The notes under the pieces were generated by a model. It did no database searches. It was not told the origin of the DNA and was given only the letters and a program-made list of their open reading frames with translations. The position numbers and the translations under genes were made by a program. Shown in pieces: positions 1 through 13,065 of a stretch of DNA of 64,000 bases; positions within the stretch are counted from its first letter, which is position 1, and each line of letters opens with the position of its first letter. The stretch is from assembly GCF_030253575.1 (NCBI RefSeq), contig NC_080569.1:9865001-9929000 (forward strand), in the 5' to 3' direction. The stretch comes from Rhododendron vialii. Its lineage: Eukaryota > Streptophyta > Magnoliopsida > Ericales > Ericaceae.

Positions 1-42
1 GGTGAGGACAAATAGCAGGAAGTGATTTGAGAATAATGCTGA

Positions 43-1183
<1,141 letters not shown>

Positions 1184-1490
1184 GGGTCGAAGACAGGAGA
1201 TTTTTAGTCGGGGGAAGGATGTTATTCATCAAGCATTTATGGGTTGGATCAACCTGAGTAAATCAGGTTATCTTAAACCCTACTTTTCAAACAGGAAGGG
1301 CTGGTATGGTCCCTTGAGTATTCAATTAGATATTGGTCAAAAGTTATTTGTGAAACTCTTTCACAGTAGCACTAGGGTGGGTAGATAGTCGCTATTTTTG
1401 TTTCCTCCTTCATGATCCTTTTAAAACTTGACTGATCTTAGTTACTATATGTTGGAGTGAATGAAAGCGTTTTGCGAAGAATTATTATTA
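1184..1490 (+). other. 3' UTR and flank of the ECA gene
   Basis: This is AT-rich DNA directly after the TGA stop. It presumably contains the 3' UTR. I could not place a polyadenylation site and see no other gene. Confidence 0.4.
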
Positions 1491-1690
1491 GCATTGTCTC
1501 TTCTTTTTTCCCTTTGTTGGACAAGCAACAATGTATTTCTCGATAAGAATGAAGGAAATTGCGTGTTGTGGAGAATATTGTGGAAATGGCCAGGGGATCG
1601 AACTCATTACAACAAAATACCGGAAGTGGGGGCCTTGTAGTGAGCAAACTCGCTACCAAGTAATCACAGCCGTCTATCTCAGCATTTAAT
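1490..1690 (-). mobile_element. SINE-like element (tRNA-type box B)
   Basis: Read on the minus strand, the stretch contains a box-B-like GAGTTCGATCCCC preceded by a box-A-like TTACTTGGTAGCGAG and followed by an A-rich end (AAAGGGAAAAAAGAAG). This order is typical of tRNA-derived SINEs. I did not find a clean target-site duplication, so the limits are approximate and a tRNA relic is an alternative. Confidence 0.4.
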
Positions 1691-1796
1691 AGTTCAGATT
1701 TAAAAAAAAAAAAAACTCTTCCCTAGAAGAGTTATTATTAAATGCGGACCGTTGAAAACAACTGAGATTGCTCACTACACCTTGAAGCGAGCAAAG

Positions 1797-1945
1797 CCCC
1801 GGCTCCCAAAATTCCGATTACAGCATTAGTCCAAATTTTGGTATGGTTCAATTTCTCTGGAAGTTGCAAATCCCCGGCTCCCAAAATGCCGATTACAACA
1901 TTAGTCCGAATTCTGGTGGTATGGTTCAATTTCTCTAGAAGTTGC
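1797..1945. repeat. Direct tandem duplication, two units of about 75 bp
   Basis: The unit beginning CCCCGGCTCCCAAAA occurs at 1797 and again at 1872. Both copies continue through GATTACA-CATTAGTCC, TATGGTTCAATTTCTCT and GAAGTTGC, with a few substitutions and a short indel. There is no coding potential. Confidence 0.85.
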
Positions 1946-2387
1946 TTAACGCAATTTCTGTTCGCTGTTACGTAAAGCACCCACTATCAATCTGTGAATT
2001 GATTACTCAAAAGAGACTTAACTACTTATAGGAACTTTACTCTCTTTTCTGCATCAAAACTGAGGGAAGAGCCCCATCACACGATAACTATTGAGGTTTT
2101 GCAATTCTGGAATAAGCACTAGGTGGATGTTTTTTTTTTCCCTTTTTTGGGAGGATTGTCCGCGAGTCCAGGCTAAATGCAGGACCTTGATATGTCTAGT
2201 AAACATCTCCAAACTTGCAAAATATTTGTCAAGTCATTTCTGATTTCCCATGGATGTTAAAATATACATCTGGCAAACTAAAAACATAAGAAAAGAAAGA
2301 ACCAAATTAAAGAAAGAAAAAACAGAGAGAAGGTAGCAGTAGTATGTCATTCTTATTTGAATCAACCCAGCCTGTTGGTTGGTCTAA

Positions 2388-2775
2388 GAGCAAGTTTACC
2401 AGCGCTGCTAAACAAGAGAAAAAGCTACTTTAGCTAATTAAGGAGAGAAATTTGCCCATGTAGTAGAAGAGGTAAACTACAGGCTAGAATTCCTCCCGCT
2501 ACAGTCGTTAGCTACTTTTACTTTACAACTGTTCACACTCAATCAATACTTTATCAAATTTTTTTCTTCTCCTGCTCAACCGTTTGGCTACAGTTGGTTG
2601 GTGGAAAATGATAAAAATAAAAGGATAAAAGAAAAGATTGAAAAAAATGTATATTTAAATTGATGTTAAGTAAAATAGATAGTATTGATGTAGTTGTGGA
2701 AGAAAAACTTGATAGCTAAACTAGATTTGTGAACTATTCACAAGGTAATTTACCTAAATACTGGTGTACTTGCTC
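2388..2775. mobile_element. Tourist/PIF-like MITE, family A copy 1
   Basis: The 388-bp AT-rich element is bounded by imperfect inverted ends (GAGCAAGTTTACCAGCG at the left; the right end reads GAGCAAGTACACCAGTA on the other strand) and flanked on both sides by TAA. A 3-bp TAA duplication is the signature of PIF/Harbinger-type MITEs. The interior is shared, in inverted orientation, with the outer element at 11646-13062, including the stretch around CTATCTATTTTAC. Confidence 0.75.
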
Positions 2776-3227
2776 TAAGCCTCCTTTTGGTTTGGTTGCA
2801 TTAAAATCAATGCGGATGGTGCTGTGGACAGTAATGGTTTGGGTGCAGCTGGGGGAGTGCTCAGAGACCATTTGGGAAGCTGGATTATGGGCTTCCAACC
2901 TTACATGGGGGGAGATGATCAAAAAAAAAAAAAACCCTAACATGGGGGTAGTCTCATCCTTAGCTGCATAACTATGGGCAATCCGAGATGGCCTCCAAAT
3001 GGATCTAGACCTATCTCTCCGATTGCGAGTTGATTATCGAGAGATTCAAGGTGTTCAAGCTTAGTCATGTATGCCGAGTTGCCAACCATGCAGCGGATAC
3101 TCTTGCCAAAGCAGCTCTTGTGGTGATGTTGTTTGGACAGCTAAGATGCATGCTTGACACCGCATGCCCGTACCCACCCGGCACTGAAATTTCTCCTAAG
3201 ATTTTGAAGTGATTAAAAAAAAAAAAA
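2776..3227 (+). pseudogene. Degenerate LINE RNase H domain with poly(A) tail
   Basis: Reading across frameshifts, the plus strand encodes KINADGAVDSNGLGAAGG, then VLRDHLGSWIMGFQP, then a stop followed by LWAIRDGLQMDL, and finally VCRVANHAADTLAKAAL. This is the order of a plant LINE-type RNase H (RVT_3) domain. A run of 13 A's at about 3214 looks like the LINE tail. It is 5'-truncated directly at the MITE edge and carries at least one stop and a frameshift, so it is dead. Confidence 0.75.
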
Positions 3228-3229
3228 TT

Positions 3230-3859
3230 TAACTTGATCCAACAGTTGGAAATACCCAAGAACAGAAGTCCAGAAACATGGACACCAGAAAGGCGAGAGG
3301 AAACTATTAGACACCACTCATTTACAAGACCCAAGCAAAGATTATTATCTGTTACCCGTACCCCACAAAGAGATGAAGTAAAACCAGGGAGTGATTGAAC
3401 GCTTAGATAAATAATCCCGTCAACTGCCCGTATAATTCACCTATGTTTCCAGATTAGACCACCTGAGATGCATCTCAAACCATTGTTTCCAGGTCCCCAG
3501 ATGCTTGTTACTGTTTGTATGCGTGGTAGAGACAATGCAAAGAGAACTGCTTGTGTAATTTGCAAAGATTATGTTCAGAGAGAGAGAGAGAACATTGATA
3601 ATAGTAACTTCAATTTGATACCACAAAATTCACAGAATCACTTCAGGAATTGCAATTTTCACAGCAATGTCTAACACAGAAACTGAAAGGCAGTAACGCA
3701 GGAAATTTGGAAGTACCATACTCACATAATAAGAGAACTCCAAACAAACCCTAAATCACAAAAACCATACTCCTACATCTAAATTCTAACCCCACATTCC
3801 CCCAAATATTCTTGACAGCAAGACTTAACCCACACCAAAAAGGGGCAGAAAACAAAACC
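3230..3859. other. Intergenic DNA downstream of histone H4
   Basis: I see no gene. It holds a short GA run at about 3576-3589 and presumably the 3' UTR of the minus-strand H4 gene next to 3859. Confidence 0.4.
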
Positions 3860-4296
<437 letters not shown>

Positions 4297-4563
4297 TTGG
4301 GGAACGGGGTGAGGAGGGGGGTGGGGGGGGGGGAGGGTGGTGAGGTGACGATCCTCGTGGTGGTACGAAGAATCGTTACTGACCGTGGATTGTAGTTACG
4401 GAGGGTGAAGATGAAGTGCTGGGGAAAGACACGGATCGGTGACATGGCGAGTTTCCCAAACGATTTTTTTTTGTTGGTGGTTCCGTTTTACTCCCAAACG
4501 ATTTTCCACGATCTCCTTTTAGTAGTACTATATTCGGCTCTGTTCCGCAACTCAAAATAAGTA

Positions 4564-4799
4564 CTCCTTCCGTTCCAATTTAGTTGTCACTTTTTGGAGT
4601 TCGTGTCACTTTTCAATTGATTATATCTTGTAATTTACAATGTTTTAGGTGATTTTGAAAACATTGTATTATAGAACAAATCGAGATCTATCAAACAAGA
4701 TCCATATTGGATATAAAATTCATTACCAATTTAAAAATATAACTAATTTTTTTATCCGGTTAGAATGGAACTGGGACAAGTAAATTGGAACGGAGGGAG
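4564..4799. mobile_element. Stowaway-like MITE, copy 1
   Basis: A 236-bp element with TIRs CTCCTTCCGTTCC and GGAACGGAGGGAG, flanked by TA on both sides. The CTCCNTCCGT ends and TA duplication are diagnostic of Tc1/mariner-type Stowaway MITEs. There is no coding capacity. Confidence 0.85.
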
Positions 4800-5871
4800 T
4801 ACTTATTTTTTAATAAGGTAATTTTAAGCTAAAAAATAATAAATTTATGCAAATAATTTTTCTATCAATATGGATCTTATTTGATAGATCCCATCAAGAT
4901 CTTTTATACGGTGAAAAAAAATTAAAAAATTATTTTTCGTTTACATTATTTTTGAATTTGAATATGTAAAATAAGCTGTTTATTATTTTTTAAGAAGATT
5001 TTTGGAACGGAGTCTCACACCCCCCTTTTTGTTTTCTACTATTGAATGCGTATGTTTTGTTCTACTAACTAAAATAAATACGTACAGTAAAATTTATTTT
5101 TTAAATTAAAGAGAATGTATTGTAAAAGAATAACATGTCCCGAAAAACGAAAATCAATTACTACTTGTAAAATAAGAATCTTAGCCGAACAGAACCGTAT
5201 TTTCTTCATTATGCTTTGTTTGGATTGCTTTTTGAAAAAAAAATTAACTCAAAAAACACTCATTACCTATACTTTCAATTATTACTCACTCCTATCTCCA
5301 ATCATTATTCTTATTTTTCTCTCTATCTCTTTTCAATTATTACTCTAATTTCTCTCTTTACTCATAACCTTACAAATTTTCTCGAAAATTTATCAAAAAC
5401 TCACCCAAACACAACATAAAATACCAAAAAACGAGTGTGAAAATTATTTCCCTATTCAGAAACTCTAAGGTACGGATTGGTGACGTGGCAAGTTTCCTGA
5501 GCGGTTTTTTTTTGTTTTTTTGTTTTTTGTGGTTCTGTTATTTTGGCTCTCGTTTTTTCAGTAAAAGAGTGCACTATGAAGATTTTTTTGTATGATTTTT
5601 CTCAAGTTTAAAAAAAAATGATTTTTTCGGGTGTAATTTTCACATTTTTCTCTTTTTGTCCTCTTTGTAGTGTGAATTTACAATGTTATTCATCAAAATG
5701 TGAAAATTATAAAAATTAAAAGTTAAGTTGGCAAATTTACGTCACAAGATGATAAATAGGGAATTTGATTATAAAAGAGGAACGTGAAAGTCAACTAGTA
5801 CTTTTTTTTTTTTTTGTTGGGTGAAAAAACAAAACAAAAACTAGAAGTGCAGCTATGTGGGCTGAGCTCCT
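4800..5871. other. AT-rich intergenic stretch
   Basis: There is no gene. The stretch is strongly AT-rich with homopolymer runs. 5472-5540 is a diverged copy of 4431-4490 (shared core ACGGATYGGTGACRTGGC). Confidence 0.4.
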
Positions 5872-6261
5872 GTCCAGTGTTAGCCTCTAGTCCGGTCCAG
5901 TTTCACCCATTTGTGGGCTCGACAACGATTGAAATCATTAAATTATTGTTTAGAATTCACCGAGAACATTGACCACGAAAAAAAAGAGTTGATCGGATAT
6001 CATATAACATAATTTTGAAATTATTAAACTCACATAAAATGTGGAATGGGTTGCAATACTGTGTTGCACATCCTTTTTTTTTTAACAAGCTTAATGCAGT
6101 TTGAAATTATATCAAACGAGATCCGATCAATGCGATTTTTGACGTATCCAATGTTCTCGGAGAACTCTAAATGGTGAATGGTTTTCGATTATTATCAATG
6201 GACCCAAAAAAGGACAACAAATGGGCGAAATTGGACCGGACTGGAGGCTTTAACACTGGAC
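5872..6261. mobile_element. Foldback/MITE-like element
   Basis: The left end GTCCAGTGTTAGCCTC with CTAGTCCGGTCCAGTTTC reappears inverted at the right end (TGGACCGGACTGGAGG then TAACACTGGAC). The arms continue inward through TTGTTTAGAATTCACC, CGAGAACATTG and their inverted copies, so most of the 390 bp can fold into one hairpin. I did not find a convincing target duplication. Confidence 0.7.
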
Positions 6262-6865
6262 CAGATTCGTAAATGGCCCTAATCCGCTTTAGGTACGTGG
6301 CCCATTTTTGCGTGAATTCGGTCATATTAAAGCTTGTAGCTTAACCCAAGAAGCAATTTCAGCTAGCTTCATGTGTTCTCTAAAAATACGTTCAATCTTG
6401 ATTTTTTAAAATAGGAGAAACGGTTTGCCGATCACGAACCAATCTTAAGCAACTTAAATTTGTAAACGCCATTAGTGACCAAGTAGAGCAGTATCTTGGC
6501 TCAACTGGTGGGAAGGATTATGAAAAAGCCATTACGAATATTGGATTGAGATAATTTTTTATAAAAATTCATAAAAAAATATTTTTAAAATAACTTGCGA
6601 TTTGGATCATTGTTTTGAGATTCGAAATTGGCCCCACAAATTCATCAATCATCATGCCTATTTAAAAAAAATGAGTTATTAAGAGGACGTACATTATCCC
6701 CTTCTAGATTTAAAATTTTGATGCACTTTTTAGAAGAAGAGAACGAAAAGGCGAAGTTACTAACTTTTGTCCGTTAACTATTCAATTTTCATGGGGAACA
6801 TATTCGTGAGACAAAAGAGAAGAGTATATTTATTGACTTTGGGACCAAACTTGTCCTTTTTGCTA
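6262..6865. other. Intergenic DNA, nothing recognised
   Basis: AT-rich sequence without coding potential or clear repeat structure. Confidence 0.35.
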
Positions 6866-7134
6866 CAATATACACCTCTTATTTAGGTGTGCATCATATG
6901 CACCCTCATTAAAACACGCCAAAATGTTATGATTTCCAAATGTTATGAATCTATTGCTAAAAAGTTACGATTCATTTTGATGAAAAGTTACGAATTTTTA
7001 TTATAAAAGTTACGATACGAAATTAAATGTTATGAATGACCGGTTCTATAAGTAATTTTTTATAACGTTGCATAATATGAACTACACAATAGGTGTATAT
7101 GGTACACATCTTAAAGGGGTGTGTATTGAAGACT
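6866..7134. mobile_element. Small MULE-like MITE, family B copy 1
   Basis: Inverted ends of about 40 bp are visible: CAATATACACCTCTTATTTA at the left and, read inverted, CAATACACACCCCTTTAAGA at the right. The interior is rich in the word GTTACGA/GTTATGA. The same layout is found at 52300-52604. Limits are approximate because no clear duplication was found here. Confidence 0.6.
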
Positions 7135-7295
7135 TTCCCTTTAGTTTTTACTAGTATTTTGGAGAAACAAAAATGCTAATATGTATGGGTCCCACATGTA
7201 TGTGAGCGATTGTGTTTTGTGTTGTGTTTGAATTGTTGTATGTGTAACATTGTTGTTCTGAGAAAGCAGGGACCCGGGGGCTATCTAATTAATTT

Positions 7296-7740
7296 TCATC
7301 GCGATCTCTGATTAATCCTTCGGGCTGTTTGGCCTGTATCTTGATCCACAGCGCCCTCTATGTTGAGCTTCATGAAGTCCACACCAAGAGCAAGGACGTT
7401 CCCATCCAACGTTGATATGTTTTTTGGCTGATGTTTTGCCTTTCGGAACACACGAGTTGCCATTCCACCCATTTTGCAATATCCATAATTTTTGCAGGTT
7501 GGCAATGGGTGTCTAAATTCAGATTGGAAATCGCGGTTTTGCGACTTTTGTCCCAAAAGTCTGGTGTTGCGATTGCTTCAAATATACCCAACAAGCAAAA
7601 GGGAAGATGGTGCTCCATTGAACACCATTACAAGAGGGGATCCTTTGAATCTTGGTTCCTGTGGTTTTGGTTCCCCAAATTACCTTCAATTTTGAGTCAT
7701 AAAACAATGCCATGAAACCTGTAGCAGTTGCCTGATTCAA
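7296..7740 (-). pseudogene. Probable decayed LINE fragment (start of RNase H region)
   Basis: On the minus strand a broken frame reads DIAKWVEWQLVCSERQN and, in a shifted frame, DFMKLNIEGAVDQDTGQ. The second resembles the KLNxDGA opening of LINE-type RNase H domains. At least one frameshift separates the two parts. Recognition rests on one short motif, so confidence is limited. Confidence 0.4.
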
Positions 7741-7839
7741 TGAACAAAATTAAGTATGTGTCCCAGTTCCCATTGTCAAAGGGAATCTCCTCAGACATTG
7801 TAAGCTCATTTTAGTATTAATGTCATTTTTTATTTTATT

Positions 7840-8040
7840 TTTTTAGCGGATGAACAATCCTACAGCCAAGCCACTATATGGACCCGACTGCGCAACTCAA
7901 ACCTCCGGAGGAGCTAGCGCGGGGCCCCCACTTACTGCACCCAATGGTGAATCGAATCCTAGACCTTAAGGAGTACTCCCAAAGCCTGGATATCCGTCCG
8001 AACCACTTGGGAATCACTTGGGCAACGCCCAAGTGTGTAA
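7840..8040 (-). mobile_element. SINE-like element
   Basis: Read on the minus strand it has a GC-rich body with box-B-like GGATTCGATTCACC, an upstream box-A-like AAGTGGTTCGGACGG, and it ends in an A-rich tail (TAAAAAAATAAAATAAAAAA). This is the architecture of a plant tRNA-derived SINE. The start is approximate. Confidence 0.5.
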
Positions 8041-8120
8041 CTGTTTTTTCATGTTTTGAAACCTGTGACTGTGTTTTTGTTCACTAAACTAGAAATCTGT
8101 CTAAGAGTATATGTTTTAAT

Positions 8121-8736
8121 CAGGGCCGGCCCTGAGGTGGAGCTCGGGGTGCGCCCACTCTAGGCCTCCGGATTTTTTGCAAAAAAGGCATCGTTTTACG
8201 TAAATCACAACTATATATTATATATTAAAGTCTTCGTTTTTCAGCATAGATTCACTTCTAGCCTAGTGATGAGTGCAAAGGATTTACATCCAAAGGTCCC
8301 TGTTCGGGTCCTGTGAGTCTTTTTTTGGCCAAACTATTTGTTTTTTCTTAGTGGTGGATGCAAAGCCTTTTCCTGGAGGCTAATAGGTTGTTTTAATTTT
8401 GATTTACTTTTAACTTCTAATGTCAAATTCACAAATTAAAGCTATTGACTAAAATAAATTATTTTCACTCAACAAACTTTGATAAAAAAAAAATTATTCA
8501 GAATATTCGTTAAAGAAAACGCAGTGTATGTACGCTACTTCATCATGTTTGATTCATATATTTTATAATGGTGTAAAATTTTTAAAAACTTGTTTTAGGT
8601 AAATTACGAAGCTATAATACAATGTTTAATCCTTTAATTTTACATTAGCCATCTATGATGAAATTTCTTTTTCGAAAGTACTAGGGCCTCATTTTAAGAT
8701 GCGCTTTAGGCCTCTAAAATAACAGGGCCGGCCCTG
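8121..8736. mobile_element. hAT-type MITE with perfect 8-bp target duplication
   Basis: The 616-bp element starts and ends with the self-complementary 14-mer CAGGGCCGGCCCTG and is flanked on both sides by the 8-bp direct repeat GTTTTAAT (8113-8120 and 8737-8744). CAGGG ends with an 8-bp duplication are hallmarks of hAT transposons. There is no transposase frame, so it is non-autonomous. A relative is in kinesin intron 1 (17843-18293). Confidence 0.9.
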
Positions 8737-9060
8737 GTTTTAATCACGCAATTACCAATAAAACGCACATGAAGAGGGGGTTTCTTTGATCCACACATGA
8801 AGAGGTTAAAAGCCAAGTTTATTGTCACCGGGTAACATGGCCTGTTATGATAGCTTGCCAATGCTGATTGATACCCAAAAGCTCAGCTTGGGATGATATC
8901 TTGTTGCATTAATGGGACCCTCTGTTTTTTTCTTCCAAGCAACTAGAAAGAACCCTTCTATAATGAATCCAAGCGGTTTGGCCGAGTATGTATGAGAAAG
9001 TAATAAGTACTTGTTCTTCATAAGGTATGTTCTAATTTTACAGAGGCCAAACATTTCAAA

Positions 9061-9173
9061 CGGTTGGGAACGGTTGGGCCATTGGAGTGTTTGTCCGATC
9101 GTTAACTTTAGGACCTCGGAGTTAGTCGAGGTACGCGCAAGCTGACCTGGACATTCGGTTATTAAAAAAAAAA
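9061..9173 (+). mobile_element. SINE-like 3' end, family C copy 1
   Basis: The block GTTAGTCGAGGTACGCGCAAGCTGACCTGGACATTCGGTTATT ends in a run of about ten A's. The same 3' block recurs at 10285-10375 and, more diverged, at 58290-58384. An identical-type tail next to unrelated DNA at three places indicates a retroposed SINE or LINE-tail family. Confidence 0.65.
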
Positions 9174-10284
9174 CGCTTCTTTAATCTAGTGAGTGTGAGC
9201 ACACTTTTTTGCCTTTAAATATTAGATTCGGTTATTAATTTATTAACTTGAAAAGATCTTTCCAGTTAAGGTTAATTGTTGGTTTTCAAGCGTAGACCCT
9301 TCCATTCATTTTTAAAATGAGCTAAAGAATCTTAAGGACCACTTTTGCCACCAGTTAGTCTTGAGCTAGCCAGCCCATGTGGATCCCTTTTGTCTTAGCA
9401 TTATGGACCCAGCTTAATTATTTCGATTCAATCTTTCTACCAAAAGTATTTATTTACTTATAAAGAAAACCGCAATTCTTCTTGTGCAAATATATCCCTT
9501 CCAAATGTATTCTTCGGAATCATCAGATGCACGTGCATGTCTCCTCATTTTTATAGAGTTCGTAAACATCAAACGATTTCGGACATCCGTGTTTAGATTT
9601 GTGCTCACAAATTTGTGCACACGGACTTTCTGTAGCTAAAACAACCACTGCAAACTCCGATTAACCTGCCTGGCCAGACCAGCTTGCACGTGGGTGGCAC
9701 TTTTGCTAGTTAAACGAGAGAAGGCAAGGGAATACTATGAAACAAAAGCATAGGGTTCATAGCAGATGATATATAAGCAAGACTATCTCCATCGCTTAAT
9801 ATTTACCGTTCAACATTTATATCGTCCGTCTTGGCAAATAATAGTCCTGATTTTTTAACTCTTCCCTGAAAGAGTTTGTTAAAATCTGGACCGTACATTT
9901 TTGGACGGTAAAATTGAGAGCGGTGGGAAGAACAGTGAAAGTTGAGCGGTGGGCGTAGCTTTTTTGATTATATATATAGATCAAATCAAATCCTATTTCA
10001 GTGTGTCGATTTTGATGTCAGTAAAAGGTGAGTCTTGTGGCAATAGGAAGGAGAAGGAGAATGAAGTAAAGCATACGCAGCATATATATGAATGCATAGA
10101 GTATGATCCAAGTTAACAGTTTCACTTTCACCTGACGGATTGATCACCTATAAGAATAATTGAAATTGGGGTGCCTAGGCAGCCTAGCCTCCTCAGATCT
10201 TTTACTATTGTTATTTGATGGTAGTATATCTGAACAAATGTATTGATCTATGTTAAGAGCAAATATTGCTTATTGTGTATGCCA
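9174..10284. other. Intergenic DNA
   Basis: There is no gene. It contains a small local hairpin around 9858-9886 (AACTCTTCCC / GAAAGAGTT) and a GGACCGT...GGACGGT pair typical of degenerate MITEs. Confidence 0.35.
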
Positions 10285-10375
10285 CGTAAGTGGGTGGTGC
10301 CGCGGTGGGACTGGTCTCTTAAATTTAGTTGAGGTGTGCGTAAATTGACCTGGCCACCTGAGTTATCAAAAAGAA
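10285..10375 (+). mobile_element. SINE-like 3' end, family C copy 2
   Basis: Contains TTAGTTGAGGTGTGCGTAAATTGACCTGGCCACCTGAGTTATC followed by an A-rich tail, matching the element at 9061. A Stowaway MITE begins two bases after the tail. Confidence 0.6.
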
Positions 10376-10377
10376 TA

Positions 10378-10646
10378 CTCCCTCCGTCCCTTTTTAAATG
10401 TCCTGCTTCGTAATTCCAACTTATTAAAAAGACATCATCATTATACCTTTCATATCAATTTTTTCCTCCACTTTCTTTACTTACCCATCATCATTACACT
10501 TTTACTCACTAATTTTTCAAAATGGAATCTACTTTTAGGACAAAATAGACAATACACTAACTTTTACCCATTAACTTTACAAATGGACACTTATTAAGGA
10601 ACAGTCCAAAATAAAATACTGGACTCTAAAAAAAGAACGGAGGGAG
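10378..10646. mobile_element. Stowaway-like MITE, copy 2
   Basis: A 269-bp element with TIRs CTCCCTCCGTCCC and GAACGGAGGGAG, flanked by TA at 10376-10377 and 10647-10648. Same terminal type as 4564-4799. Confidence 0.9.
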
Positions 10647-11645
10647 TATTACTTATCGTGACAATAATCATTTGCCTATGGTGATGTGCTAGTATTTTTT
10701 TACGTTAAGTAGACATAACTTACTAAATAGCAAATTAGCAATGCACGAACACATAACTGTCCGATGTCACATTGAATATTTTTAAATACATACGTGTCTA
10801 AGTGTCTAAATATCTGTATCTCGAATATTTTAATCCATAATAAAATCACCACCTCTACCACTACACCTCTAATAGTGCACCAGTACTGCACTATGGAGTC
10901 TCCGGGTTCCTACAATTGAGTGTCGTGATCCGCATCCCTTTTTCCCACCCGTCCAATGTAATGTTCACCTTTGTTTATTTGTTTGCCGTTGGGAGGTTGG
11001 ACCGACAACATAGGAATCGAGTAATAAATCTCAAAAGTGAGTGTTTTGATCTGTCAACTCACGTTTCGTCTCAAAATATTTATCTGATCCGTAAAATGAT
11101 GATATAAAATAATACAATTTTTGCACAAAGAATTCACTAGATATCGATGAGTTCTTTTAATTTATGAAAAATGCTTAAATTTTTTCTTGAAAAAATTGCA
11201 TAATTTTTGAGTTTTCGTTTCGCAGACCGGACAAACATTTTGGAACAGAGATAAGAGTAGTTAAATGACGGGTTGATTAGCATCCCCAACAGAGAGCTAG
11301 CGAAAACAAAATCAAATTACATTTGAAGAGTCACATAAGCAAAATGTTTTCCAGAGGAGAAACCAAATTTTGCCATACTATTTTGGTATAACTCTCTCTC
11401 TCTCTAGATCTTCGACTTTGAAAGGAGAAAAATAATATTCAAATTGCCACCTCATTAAATTTAAATGCTTAGTATTGGTGTATTGTTGATTTCTTGGGCA
11501 AAGTGGGTCCTTTAAAATTAAAAAAGGATAATAAAAATTAAATTTGAAGAGTTCATTGGAGTGTGTAATTCTCCAACTTGGTACATGGTGACCTAAAGTA
11601 CATATTCGATGTAAATTTTTGCTTATTTCTTTGAAAATGCTCTAA
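10647..11645. other. Intergenic DNA
   Basis: AT-rich, no gene and no clear element; short CT run at about 11393-11406. Confidence 0.35.
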
Positions 11646-13062
11646 GAGCAAGTTTACCAGTGGATAGATATAGGGGGTGTTTGGGAGCCAGCTTTTTGGT
11701 TTTTCATTTTCCACTCTTTGCCTTTTTGACTTTTGAAATTATGATCAGAATGTATTTTATATTTGGTAGAGTATTTGGATGATATGTGCAAAATGCATTT
11801 TGGAGTAGGAGTAGTGTTTGGAAGATATGGAATGAAAATGAATTATGGATTGATTTTTTACTATTTTGCCCCTGGTTATTAATAATGGTGTATAATATAC
11901 TATATAAATAATGTTTTAATCAATTTTTTAAAAATGTTCTTCCGAAATTGGTTAGGTACATGAACTGAAAAGTGTTCCCCCTCCTCTCTCTCTCTCATCA
12001 CTTCTCTGGCGAAATCACTATCTTTGTGTCTTCTCCTCCTTTCCGCCGGCGAATTAAGCCTATATATGAACGGTAAGTTTGGAGTTCTGTGTAGCACACG
12101 TCCGCTGCCTATCATTTAACCAACTTCACACCTCTGACTTTCCCCTAATCACCATTTTCGTCTCTCTTTGGATTCGAAACCTCAAGCAAAATACAACAAT
12201 CTAACCATAGGAATCACGTACAAAGCGATAATTATAATTGAACTCAAATTCATCTTCAATAATTGTAAATATTAGCGACTGATAGGAGTTTCATTAATTT
12301 TTTTACAGTTTCGATTTGGTTTCTGAGATCCAATGAGTGGGTTTTCCGATCTATTTGTTCTTTTTTAGTTTCCATCTGATTTTCTAATTCCAAGGAGTAC
12401 AAACCCCACCATTCTAATTTATCTCCAGAAATTTGACGTCTGCATCAATTTTCTTGGTGCTTTGATAATTTTTTGGTTCAAAGTGAGGGTTTGTAGACAG
12501 AAAACAAAAGAAAAACGGAAGGGGAACACAAGAAGCTGTGGTAGAGGAGTGAGTTCAAAGCGATGGCAAAGTGGGAATTATCCCAAAAGAGAGAGGGTAG
12601 GATTGTCTTTCTGCCATGGCTAGATTTCAAAATGGGAAAATGGGAATTGAAAAAGCTCCTAAACACCAGATTCTCTGTTTTATTTTAGAAACAAGAAATT
12701 GGAAAATCCATTTTACCCAAAACCCATTTTTCCTTTAACTGCCAAACACCCAAAACCCAAAAATTAGAATTGAAAAATGTAAAAACAGGCCATCCAAACA
12801 CCCCCATACTACCTTATAAATAGTTCACAATTCTACTTTAGCTATTAACTTTTTCTTTCACAACTACACTAACACTATCTATTTTACCTAACACCAATTA
12901 AAATATACATTTTTTTCACTCTTTTCCTTTAGTCTTTATGAGAGAGAAAGATGAAACAATAAAATAATGAGTAAATTGTGAACAGTTCTTAGGCAAAAGA
13001 AGTTAAGAACTGTAGATAAAAGAATTTTACCTTTTTGTTTACCTATGCTGCTAAACTTGCTC
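11646..13062. mobile_element. Tourist/PIF-like MITE, family A copy 2 (outer element)
   Basis: Ends are GAGCAAGTTTACCAG and, inverted, GAGCAAGTTTAGCAG, with flanking TAA at 11643-11645 and 13063-13065. The right part matches the element at 2388-2775 in inverted orientation. It is interrupted at 11673 by a second element, which accounts for its large apparent size. Confidence 0.75.
11673..12805. mobile_element. PIF/Harbinger-like element nested in a MITE
   Basis: TIRs are GGGGGTGTTTGGGAGCC and, inverted, GGGGGTGTTTGGATGGCC; ATA flanks both sides. The GTGTTTGG end is typical of PIF/Harbinger. The 1.13-kb interior has no recognisable transposase, so it is a non-autonomous derivative. Insertion inside 11646-13062 shows it is the younger of the two. 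Confidence 0.7.
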
Positions 13063-13065
13063 TAA

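Noticed and set aside
7840-8040. tRNA gene suspected from box-B-like motifs here and at 1600, 20946, 36190 and 47409
   Set aside because: None folds into a full cloverleaf with acceptor stem; SINE-like elements explain them better, and 20946 and 36190 are too weak to list.
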